A DNA stretch of 14,538 nt from Zygnema cylindricum (lineage: Eukaryota > Streptophyta > Zygnematophyceae > Zygnematales > Zygnemataceae): contig JBBHKE010000032.1 of assembly GCA_037447655.1 (NCBI GenBank), positions 1-14,538 of the forward strand, written 5' to 3'. Below the pieces are notes generated by a model, which was not told where the DNA came from, made no database searches, and saw only the letters and a program-made list of their open reading frames with translations. The translations under genes were made by a program, and so were the position numbers. Positions 1 through 10,100 of this stretch are shown here, piece by piece (position 1 is the stretch's first letter; each line of letters begins with the position of its first letter).

Positions 1-929
1 GGTCAAATGAAATGCTGCCACGTGTCTCTGGTCCACTGCTTTCAGCCGCTTTCAACCGCACACCGATTTTCGGTTCACTGGTACAGTAAATGTTTCGTGG
101 AATCGTCTGTCGGATTCCGTACAGGTCGTCTGGTGACGTCACGCCGATAAATCGACCCGATTCTGTAGTACAAAATGTATCGCCTGAACTCGCAAAAACC
201 AACACTTGAAACATGTAGATGTCCTCATCAAGACTGCCTTGGAGAAAAGCAGTTTTGACATCAAGTTGCTGAAGCTCCCAGTCACGAATGGCGGTTAGAG
301 ACAAAATCGTAAGAATGGAATCGAATTTTGCGACAAGGGCAAAAGTTTTGTGGTAGTCCACTCCTTCCGTTTGTAAGTAACCCTTCGCCACCAGGCGCGC
401 TTTGTACCGTTCGATAGATCCGTCAGCAAACCGTTTGATTTTGAAGACCCACTTCGAACCAATAGCGCGACGATTTGGCGGCAGTTTACAGAGCGTCCAT
501 GTCTTATTTGTTATTAATGATTCGTACTCCTACGTAGCCGCGAGGCGCCACATGTCAGCGTCAAGTAGTTTTAAAGCATATATTAATGTAGGTGGCTCGC
601 GGACACCAGCAAGGTTGGCGTGAGCCAATCTGTCGCGGATTTTCCAAATGGGAATTCTTGTGCGTGTGCTGTGTCGTAAGGGAATTTGTTCAGGTGAAAT
701 AGTCGGTTCCAAAATATCAGACGTCGTCGGTGCAGATTCTGTCAAAACGACAGACGGTTGATGCATAATCCATTTGGTCTAAACGACAGACCTCGTTGGT
801 GAATAAAATTCAGACGCCTCGTGCGATGGGACGAAATTTGCGGGCGGGACAGAATCTGCGGGCGATGAAACAGATTTTGTTTGGAGTACAGTATCGCCGT
901 GGGTAGAGATTTCACCGGAAGAGCCAGAA
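1..929 (-). pseudogene. copia linker and reverse transcriptase, N-terminal part, interrupted
   Basis: The frame runs from a Ser/Pro-rich linker (about 929-600) through DADMWRLAAT, a TAG stop at 530-532, then the RT hallmarks: GSKWVFKIK, ERYKARLVAKGYLQ, the QLDVKTAFLQG block with a catalytic Asp, and DEDIYMFQ ending at 206. After 206 the match weakens, although LYGIRQ at 107-124 fits the family's LYG-x-x-Q-x-PR block with one extra codon. The YVDD catalytic box is not reached before the window edge. A further stop lies at 779-781. In the family this enzyme copies the element RNA into DNA. Confidence 0.9.
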
Positions 930-2147
930 AGAGAAAAATTTGAAGATGGAAGGAATAGGGGATAATTGGGGTGTTAAAGGGTTAAATGGACTGGATGTAA
1001 CATGATTAGGGGTTAGGAGATTAGAGGGGAAAATGAATTTCAACGGAGTGAGGGGAAAATCGGGGATTAGTTTGCGGATTAGTGGTGTTTCATTAAAGAC
1101 AACGTCACGCGTGGTAATAAAAAGACGGGATGAAGGGCACCAAATGCGATACGCCTTTGAATATGGGGAGTAACCCACAAAATTTTCTCGAATGGCGCGT
1201 GCGCCTAATTTGCCATCCTTATTAGTGAGATCCTTATAATAAGCTTCACTACCAAAAATCCGAAAATGAGACACATCAGGCTTTTTCCCGTGCTATGCCT
1301 CAAACGAAGTTTTGTTGGGAAGGGCGGAGGTAGGCGACCTATTATGCACATAAGAGGAGGTTAGAACGGCTTCGGCCCAAAAAGGATAGGGTAAGGAAGA
1401 AAAATGAAGAATGGAGCAAGTCATGTCAAGAAGTGTGCGGTCTAGCCGTTCGGCGTCACCATTTTGTTGTGGACTATAGGGAGAAGTAGTTTGATGGATA
1501 ATGCCATGTTAAAGTAAAAATTCAAATAAAAGGTTAGACATATACTCCCCCCCATTATCGGTCCTTAATATTTTAATGCGAGAGGAAAGATGATTTTCGA
1601 CAAGAGATTTAAAGTGTTGAAAATGAGAAAAGACCTCAGACTTGTGTTTCATATAATAGACATACGTAAAACGTGAATAGTCAACAATGAAGGTAAGAAA
1701 GTATATCGCACCACTCATACTTGCAATGCGCATGGGTCAACAAACATCGCTATGGATGAGATCAAGAGGGGATTGTGAACGAGAATTGCCAGAATGAAAA
1801 GGAAGACGTGGCATTTTGCCGACGACACAACCATTACAAAAATCAATTGTACTTTCATTAAAATTGCCAAGTCCAAGTACAAGGCCTTTTTGAAGAGAAA
1901 CTAAACTAGGTCCATTTAAGTGACTAAAGCGAAGGTGCCTCTTATGAAAATAAGAAGAGGTAGAAGAAGTAGCTAAATTAGCAAAGGCAATGTCCTTAAA
2001 AAAACCAAGAACATAAAGAGTGCCTAATCTAGTTCCACTACCAATAAGGTTGCAAGTAGAGGAATAAAATTGAACATTTGTTTCGTTGATAACATTGGGC
2101 CCTCGATTCCTTAGGGAACCGTACATAACCCCCGGTCTCCGTACCAA
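912..2147 (-). pseudogene. copia gag-pre-integrase and integrase, interrupted
   Basis: The gag-pre-integrase part has the HHCC-type zinc site: a histidine pair in HKRHLRFSHLN, then CNGC about 40 residues later. The core begins at LDLIHSDVC (first catalytic Asp), continues to ILRTDNGGEY (second Asp) and to SPYSPQQNGDAERL (catalytic Glu). The C-terminal part has FWAEAV and FRIFGSEAYY, then TTRDVVFNE. All of it lies in one frame, interrupted only by TGA at 1737-1739, TAA at 1509-1511 and TAG at 1293-1295. The usual Asp-Asp-Tyr of the core reads Val-Asp-Tyr here. Frame is lost near 910-935, in the linker before RT. In the family this domain inserts the cDNA copy into host DNA; this copy is inactive. 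Confidence 0.92.
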
Positions 2148-2215
2148 TGGACTCTAATCCATATCGATGTAACGTCCAACCTGCCCTCTCTCATTCAGAA
2201 ATCTGTGTCTCGCTC

Positions 2216-2282
2216 AAATTCGAAAATTCGATTCGGATATTTGATTCGGATATTTGATTCGGAAATTTGATTCTGAAATTCG
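2216..2282. repeat. Short tandem repeat, about 14-16 bp, ATTCGGATATTTG type
   Basis: Four to five imperfect units alternate ATTCGGA/ATTCTGA with AATTTG or ATATTTG. It lies just upstream, in element orientation, of the copia pol remnant. It does not code. Confidence 0.7.
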
Positions 2283-2321
2283 TGTCTCTGGTCCCTCTTG
2301 TGTCTCACCCCATTGCACCTT

Positions 2322-2398
2322 GTTTATCCAAATGTCGCAATCGCTTTTATGTTATTATCCATTGAAATGCATCGCATTTATCCAAATGTCGTAATCGC
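2322..2398. repeat. Pair of direct repeats, about 22 bp
   Basis: TTTATCCAAATGTCG followed by C or T and AATCGC occurs at 2322-2343 and again at 2377-2398 with one difference. The spacing of 55 bp suggests a small local duplication. Confidence 0.7.
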
Positions 2399-2399
2399 G

Positions 2400-3780
2400 T
2401 AAAGACCTTTTGCATCATCAACCGATTCCATGCTTTCGTGCACACCCTTACAATCGAGCTTGAGCTTCACCGTACGGTTTTTAAAGGTAAAATAACTTAT
2501 CAAAGGTATTTTTTTGCTCTACCTCACTTGCACGTTTTAAGAGCATCAACTTTTCCACTTTTTCCAACTTATTTGTTCCCTTCCGATCCTTATGAAATGC
2601 ATATCATTGTCCCGCTAAACAAGGTTGTTCTTGCCTTTCACCATTTTTGAGAGCAATTTTCCAAAATACATCTTTTCCGTCAAAGTCACTAAACGTGTCT
2701 CATAATGCTCGGTTTGCATGCCACAATTTTCCTCTCCATTTTGACATTTTTTACTCCCTTAACGGTTGTAAAGGCTTTATGTCTGCTTGAGTTTGTTGGA
2801 GGTTTCTTCTGGATGACACTCTTAAGTTTACCTCATGTGATATCTCATGTCGATAAAGGCTTTTTGCCATTTCAACAACCAGTATTGTATACTGATCTCT
2901 TTTACCAGTTGAAGTCAAGTTGAAGTTCCTCCGTTCTCTTCCCTCATCATCTGAAGTCACTCACGGGTGCACATAAGGTAACCGCCGCCAAATTCAATAA
3001 CCTACTTGAGGCGCTCCCTACGGTGTGAGCGCGGGGTTGACTTCCATCTTGTTCATGGCCAAGGGCAAGAGTTTGAATTGTTGCTACACTAATTTTTGAC
3101 TCTCTCCGCTTGTCGTGCCCTTGTTCCTTTCTGCACTTTATTACGTCTTGACTTGCAACACCCTTTGCTTTTAAGCAAAGCTCTGTTGCATTTGTGATTA
3201 ACATGTAGATGGGCAAAGGCTCCATTTACATCCTTGAAAATAGATAGCACATAACAACACAAGACAAGATTCGAGATGCAACTGGGTAGCAAAGTGAGAC
3301 ACAACCAAACTTGGAAAGTCTCATACAATTTCTTTACATTCTCAAAGGGCATTCACGCTTTTGTTTCTAAACGGAGTAAAAAGAACATAAGGGTGACTTG
3401 GTTCTCATGATCCTTACGGTATCCCATGTTTCCTCACCTGTAGCAATGTATACTGGTTTTACGGCTCTAAATGCGACAACCTCCAAATAACGTGATTACG
3501 TGCATAGAGATCTAGTTGCCGCTTCATATCATTTCATTTCGAGATATTTAGGACATTGGACTCTTCTTCGGCAACTTTTACGTGATTGTGCTCGACGATC
3601 TTTTGAAGTTAAAAGGACCTAACAACCTTTCCCCAACTCATACGTCGGCTTGCTACCGCAAACGTATTCCCCAGCTTCGTCTTTTATCGGTTACAAAATC
3701 AAAACGGGGTTTTCCAATTCGATTTACAACATTAAAAACGGTCATTCATGATTGGAAAATGTTTATTCTCTAAACATGTG
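2400..3780. other. No recognisable gene; possibly decayed transposon DNA
   Basis: Both strands carry only short reading frames of 60-90 codons with many stops and no domain I recognise. By position, the copia gag, protease and LTR should be here. I see no zinc knuckle, protease Asp-Ser/Thr-Gly motif or clear LTR end. A 6-bp inverted repeat (GCGCTC / GAGCGC) lies at about 3011-3032. Confidence 0.5.
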
Positions 3781-3782
3781 GC

Positions 3783-3788
3783 TTTATT
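3783..3788 (-). terminator. Candidate poly(A) signal for the GT47 gene
   Basis: AATAAA on the minus strand (TTTATT on the plus strand) lies about 280 nt after the GT47 stop codon. The 3' UTR would be 3780-4067, which is very A-rich on the plus strand and so U-rich in the transcript. This is position-based inference; plant poly(A) signals are often not AATAAA. Confidence 0.3.
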
Positions 3789-3886
3789 CAAACAGGACAT
3801 TTTGCAAAAAAAGGGGAAAAAAAAATAAAAAAAAATACAATACTATTGCTGACGTTAACCCGAAATAACCTTAAAATACCATAAAC

Positions 3887-3952
3887 TTAAAAACCTAAAA
3901 AAAATCCTAAAAGAAACCCTAAAAATCCAAAAAAAACCCTAAAAACCCTATA
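3887..3952. repeat. AAACCCT-containing degenerate repeat (telomere-like)
   Basis: AAACCCT occurs three times (3914, 3934 and 3943) among AAACCT and AATCCT variants. This heptamer is the plant telomere unit, but the spacing is irregular and the surroundings are simply A-rich. It could be an old interstitial patch or chance. Confidence 0.35.
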
Positions 3953-4067
3953 AAGGCTAGAAAGAGACTCACGGAAACTCATACAAAACTTGAACTTGCA
4001 AAACCCCCGCCAAAAAAAATGCAAAAACCATTCTTCCTAAAAATAACTTTCATTAACGATTCATTTT

Positions 4068-4163
4068 TTATAAATAACATTCCTCAAAGTTTCTCCCTCC
4101 TCTCCCTTCCGCCGACCTTTGTTCGCTTCGCCATGGATCATTGTACAATTTGTAGTGTAAAAT
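4068..4163 (-). CDS. ExAD: GT47 exon 13: C-terminus and stop codon
   Basis: Thirty-one codons plus TAA (4068-4070): [16 protein letters not shown]...NFEECYL. Plant ExAD ends similarly, with LH[YF]KLHNDPWRR and a final PECL-type motif, so this is the true end. The acceptor follows a long uninterrupted pyrimidine tract (CTCTC, 18 T, CAG). Confidence 0.93.
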   Translation of the reverse strand: MLHYKLYNDPWRSEQRSAEGRGGRNFEECYL

Positions 4164-7100
4164 CTGAAAAAAAAAAAAAAAAAAAGAGAGAAGGAAAAGG
4201 GGAAAAACAATCACGATGGCAAATCTGAAGCATCCTGAAGGATCATCAAAACCAAAAATTTCAAATGTCAAAAAAAAAAATATAGACATAAATTAAGCGA
4301 CAACATTAGGAGGTAATTACATTTGGCAAATTTGTAAGAATAAGGTAAGATAAGCTTAAGAAGTGGAGGTAAAGTAAGGGGTAAGGGTAAGTTAAGCTAA
4401 GAAGTAGAAGGGGTAAAAGGATAAAGGTAAAGGTAAGGTAAACGTAAAGGTAGAGGTAAAGGTAGAGGTAAAGGTAAAGGTAAAGGTAGAGGTAAAGGTA
4501 GAGGTAAAGGTAGAGGTAAAGGTAGAGGTAGAGAAAGAGGTAGAGGTAAAGGTAGAAGTAGAGGTAGAGCTAAGAAAAGATAAGCATCCTAGTGGAAGGC
4601 TGTGACAATTGATACAAGATTTTGGATCGTAGGAATGGAAACGGGTAAAGATTGAGGTTTGCCTTGTAAGAGAATGATTTGTTGTCAGATGTGAAAAGAA
4701 GACAAACATGTTTCAAAGTGTTTTCCATAGCTGCATCTATTAACCAAATATAAGACAGGAATGAAAAACAGATGTAAACCATACGTGGTAAAATTGTCAT
4801 AGAAAGAAGTCGACGAAAGCTTCAAAGAAACAATTTAAGGAAGAAAAATAATGAAAAGCTTCAATGAAACAATGAAAGCATAAAAAAAAGAAAAAATCAT
4901 CGAAACAATACAAGGGTAAAAAGAACAAAAAGCTTCCTCGAAATAACCAAAAAAAAAAAGCAAAAAGCTTCATTGAAACAATGAAAGAATAACAACAAAT
5001 GAAAAAGATTCATCAAAATAACCAAATAGCAAAAAGAACAACAAACTTCACCTGGAAAAACGTGGCTACTGCATCGTCATCTTCAATCCCAACCAATGAC
5101 GATGCCCACTCTAAATTGTGTCCGTACCACTCCCTCTGTCTCCATCCCTCCAATCGGGCGACAGAATTGTACGTCCATCGTTGCCAAAGACTTTGAACGG
5201 AATTCAGCATGGAGCGAACAATCTCCTCCGGAATGGCCTGCAAGAAAGAGGGAGGGAGGGGAGAGTGGGAGGGAGAAGGGTAGGGGGAGAGGGAGAAGGA
5301 GTGAGAGGGAGAGGGAGAGTGAAAGGAGAGTGAAAAGGTTTGAAAAAGACAATTTCTACTTCCACTTGTGAGAGTCCATACAGAGGGAGAGGGAGAGGGA
5401 AAGGAGAGAGAGAGAGAACGGGGGGGAGAGGGAGAGGGAGTCTCGTTAAGATCCAAAACCAACCTTAATGATGTCAATCATGTTGGGGATGTCGTCCTCC
5501 TTGATTCGGAGTGCGAAGGTGGAGTAGTTTAGGACGTTTTCGAATGGCATCTGGATGCCATCCTGGATGATGACCGGAATGCAGCCGTGGAGGATGCTGT
5601 CCTCCATGCGAGCACTGAAGCCATCGCCAGGGAACACGCCGCAGAACCGAGAGGAGGACAGCTGGAACACCGCAAAACAAGACCAAATTCTTATTGATTT
5701 TTTTTCCTTTACTTTCTCTGTATCTGTTTTATAATTATTATATGTATAAATATGTATATATATGTATATATATGTATATATTTGTGCATCTATACACATA
5801 TAGGTACATGTATTTCTATGTATATTTATATTTATGTATATATATATACACGTACATATGAATACATACATATATATATGTTTATAGGTATATATATATA
5901 TATATATAGATATATATACATACATACATATATACATGTATATGTATATATATATATATATGTGTATATATATACATACATATTCTTCTTTTTTTGCCAC
6001 AGAAGGAGAGTAAGACAACTGGAATATCACAGACAAACGGCCAGTTTGGTTGAATCCTTTATTTCTCCTTTTTGCTGTTTTTTAATTGGTGTGTGGTTTC
6101 CATTTCGCATTTCCAGTTTTTTGAGAGTGTCCGAAATATTGATACAGACGAATATTAAAACGGAATTCTACCCGAAACTGGTGCCGTTTGTCCTCTGTTT
6201 TACGGTTAGTTTTGGGATTTTTTTGCAGAAACATTCTAGTGCAGGTAGTGCAGGTACATTCTTCTGGTTGTACAGGTATAACAAATCTAAACCTAATAGT
6301 CCTTGATTCTGGTTTCGGAACTTCCATGGGTTCAAGTCAGTGTTTGCTTTCTTTAAAACGTCACATTTAAACTATAAAATATAATACTTTAACTACAACG
6401 GCTTCTACAGAACCAGTTGGAATTTTTCTGTTAGGCTCTCACCTCTTCTCCATAGTTGAAAGAAGGTATATTCGTCACAATGACCCCAGGCTCTGTTTGT
6501 TCTCCCAATTTGTTCTCCACGTTTGGAATAGATGCAAAATATTTTGCGACTTTCTGTCGAATGCCCATAGAATACCTGCAATGACACTCTCTCTCTTCAG
6601 TCACCTCTTCCGTGCCTAAGAAAACACTACACTCTGGCAAACTAAGCTTTCAACATTTGTCACTTAAATGAGATAATCGAATTGACACCTGCAATGCTCT
6701 TTGGCAACTATTAAGTTGAATAAAGGTACAACAAAAAGGCAAGCAAAAAACTGGTCATGACTAGGTCATCTTGAACAGTGTCAACTTTTCGTCAGTTGAG
6801 AAGAAGAATCTGATTCTATATTTGGAGGAAATGCTGCCCAAATGTCGAGAATACGCCACCAAACTGATCACCAGCACTGGAATTTAATTGCTTATAATTT
6901 GCATAAAGAACTCGAGTAATATGAGCTATCGACAACATGATACTATCGACAACATGAATTATCAACTTATCAGAGGTTTCTTGGGAATGAGATACTTAGT
7001 TGTCGATGTGAGGTAAGAACCTCTTTACGGCTGCATATATGTTCATCACAGTGTTAAAAGAAAACCAAAAAAACAGAAGCTGAATTGGTATATCATACAT

Positions 7101-10100
7101 GTTCCTAAGATAATGCTTTTGGATCCATATACTACAACATGAATCGTTATTAGCGACAATTCCGGTTGTCTTTGCCCTCTGCCCGCAAAAAAGCGTCAAT
7201 TCCACTAATTCTTTTTTCTTATCGCAAAACAGCCACACGTCATTCAAAACTGAATTACAATAAATAACACTAACATAAATCCCACGGGAATAATTTATTT
7301 ACTCTTATAACGATCCACGGTGTAGTATTGGGTGACAAACATTTTCTTTTCTATAGAGGACGATGCAAATATTACATACTCAGGTTCAGGACGGTCGCCA
7401 AATGCAGCTCCCAGTTTCCCATTGAAAAAAAACAGATAATACCGTTGCTCAAAGGTTCTGTTGCACGAGAGAAGTCACGTGAAATTGTTAGTCTATTAGA
7501 TAACACACCAGAGATTTGATTGCTGCAAAGAATTTACAAAAACATGCAAAAATGTAATTGTGCTATTGTTTTTTCGAAGCTTGGCACGGTATGAATATCA
7601 TACCGATCTCAACAGAGACAAATTAAACTGCCGATTCCTATTAATGTTAAACATTTTCCGGGCAATTGATGACGTTTAACTTTTTGGTTACCTGTTGGAT
7701 TTCCTGTTTTGAGGCAAGCAATCGATACATTTTGATTGTGATGTCGCAACTAAAGATCAAGAATAACGATGGGCAGTGTACTCAGCTGAAAGCCTTTCCA
7801 AAAAAAAACAATAACGGTCTAAAACTGCGAGTTAAAACTTCTGCAGGTGATCACATTAGGTGTACAAAAGAATTCGCAAACATTTTTCTTTCTTTCCTTG
7901 ATGAAATTAAACTTGGAAACTTTTTAGGGTTTTTTAGGGTAACTTGCCTAGCCCATAGACGGTTTTTGATATGCTCATTTCCGGGAGCCTTCCACGCAGG
8001 CAACACAATATCTTTTTCTGGATCAAAACAAGGATGGTCCCCTCTTACTTGAACAGGAATAACATCCCAATTATCCGCATGATATCCAGTTGTGGAATGA
8101 GTATGTTTTGTCATTGTATTCCCAAACGACGAGAGCATTGTACCGTTCCGTATGATTTGAGGAGCATAACAGGATCCTTCATCCCAAGGAAAAGTCTGGG
8201 ATGATAACAAAAAGGAGAAAAAATGAGACTTTTCATACACCCACAGGAATTTATCTTTTCCTCGGGGCGCAAGATGATTAAACAGAAAACAATGGCAGGT
8301 GGCAATAAGAAACGTTGAGGAGGACAAAGAAAGGCAGAAAGGGAGAAAGGGAAGAAGGGAGAAAGGGAGAAAGGGGGAAAGGGGGAAAGGGAGAAAGGGA
8401 GAAAGGGAGAAAGGGAGAAAGAAAGAGAGAAAGGAAGAAAGGGAGAAAGAAAGGGAGAAAGAAAGGGAGAAAGGGAGAAAGGGAGAAGCTTTCTCCCTTT
8501 CTTTCTTTGCAAAGAAAGGGAGAAAGTTTCCAAACATAAGATGGTGAGAGATGGTATAGACAATTTTTTGTGAATAAGGTGATTGATACATACCCAGAGG
8601 TGGTCACGACCTCCTGTTCTATTCCAGTAAGGAAAATGATCTCGTACATATTCGTAAGCACGAGTTATATAGTCGGTAAGAAAGTACGACCGACTGCCTA
8701 GGAATTTCAACTGTAACATAAACACATTTGTGAGGGAAAAGGTGACCCATATCTCACTGTTTCCAGACTTTTTGCAAACTAAAGCAGAAAAAACATAAGG
8801 GGAAGTAAAGGGAAGCGTGGATGAAAGAAACAGAAGAAAAGAAAATAAATGAAAAACGTTACCTGCATGTTCAAACCTGGAGTTTCATCAGCCCGGAAAA
8901 TAACACAGTTTCCAAAAACAGGAACGTAGAAGAAATCGGCTTCATCTCCATTGGTCGTCCTATGTTGACTCGACAAAAATGCTTCAAGTAATACGGGCTA
9001 TCACATGGATAACAGAGAAAACTTTTTCAGTAAATGAAGAAGATCCCCACTCATATGAGCATAGTCCTTTGCCTCTCTACAATTGGGTTTGCAAATGAAA
9101 AGTAAACAAGAAACGAGAAAAAAAAAGGCTCAAAGGTTGTTAAGCCTCCCTGTAACTCATCACTCTCAAAAAAACATTACAAGCTACGGAAAACAGAAAA
9201 ATACTTTAAACTTTACCTCCATTCCATACAACATTTCACCGTGCCATATTGTTTCATTTGCTCCACCGTAAAACCAAGGTATGCAGTAATACCGAATTGC
9301 ACGACCCTGCGAGGATTTATACCCGAAAGAGATTAATTATTTATTCCCTGGATTTAAGGGACATTTAGATGTGGATATCTGAGAGCAAAGTTGTACTTAA
9401 GAACTCCTAAAATGACAAGGTATTCCCTGATATAATGGTGACAGGGCTTCAATGCTTTCATTCTTCATTAAAGTAAAACTTCCAGATTGTATACATTCGT
9501 CATAAAGCATTTTTAAGTACTCCAAAGCACAAAAGTGTGCCTTCATGACAACTTAAGCTTTTCAATTAATATGCATCGGAATCTCTCAGACAGTTATGAA
9601 CAACCAAAAAGTGGATAAGAAGCAGATCCTCAAAAATGTAAAAGATATTCCGTAATACCGAAAAAATTGCCGAAGGCCAACCGCTTCAATATATATATAT
9701 ATTATTTTTTAAGTGTGAACTGTACTTTTAGGAGATGATTTTTCCACAAATTGAACTAAGTTACAGGAATTAACATGTTCAACTATTTTAGTAAACCGTC
9801 ACATTGATTTACATTTTTTCTTTTAAGGTACAGTACCTTTTTAGATTCTCAAATGCCAAAATATTTTGCAGATTGTCCACAGTACTTTATGGTATTCAAA
9901 AAACATCAGCCATTTCAAACAAACTACATTTACTAATTTCAACTTTTAAATCATATATGATTGTACTTAAAAAAATGTAACTACTTTCAGTACATAATTA
10001 ACCCTATTACGATATTTTTGAAGGTGTCACAAACCGACTATGGTGCAAAACATCTTGCTATTGCAAAGAGATTAAAGAACGGACCACAATTCACCTGCAA

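Larger units (their letters stand above)
1..2147 (-). mobile_element. Decayed Ty1/copia LTR retrotransposon, pol region (truncated by window edge)
   Basis: Read on the minus strand, this stretch gives in order a gag-pre-integrase zinc motif, an integrase core, the integrase C-terminal region, a Ser/Pro-rich linker and the start of a reverse transcriptase. Integrase before RT is the Ty1/copia order, not the gypsy order. The sequence shows five in-frame stops (1737-1739, 1509-1511, 1293-1295, 779-781, 530-532) and one frameshift near 910-935, so the copy cannot make an intact polyprotein. RNase H and the 3' LTR would lie below position 1. Gag, protease and the 5' LTR should lie above 2147, but nothing recognisable is there. 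Confidence 0.93.

Noticed and set aside
2438-2923. Plus-strand frames of about 70 codons
   Set aside because: No recognisable domain, hydrophobic bias from T-rich DNA, and length expected by chance.
3089-3225. Possible gag zinc knuckle on the minus strand (CRKEQGHDKRRE)
   Set aside because: Two of the needed cysteines are absent and the surroundings show no gag similarity. Position fits a decayed gag, but the evidence is too weak.
4392-4709. Thr/Ser/Phe repeat frame
   Set aside because: Product of the GGTAAA intron repeat, with no conserved domain.
5446-6306. Long Tyr/Ile-rich frames on both strands
   Set aside because: They are translations of the TATATG microsatellite. Only 5464-5661 on the minus strand is a true exon.
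8111-8725. Long Ser/Phe/Pro-rich minus-strand frames
   Set aside because: They read through the GGGAGAAA intron tract. The real exons at 7948-8195 and 8594-8710 have proper splice sites and GT47 motifs.
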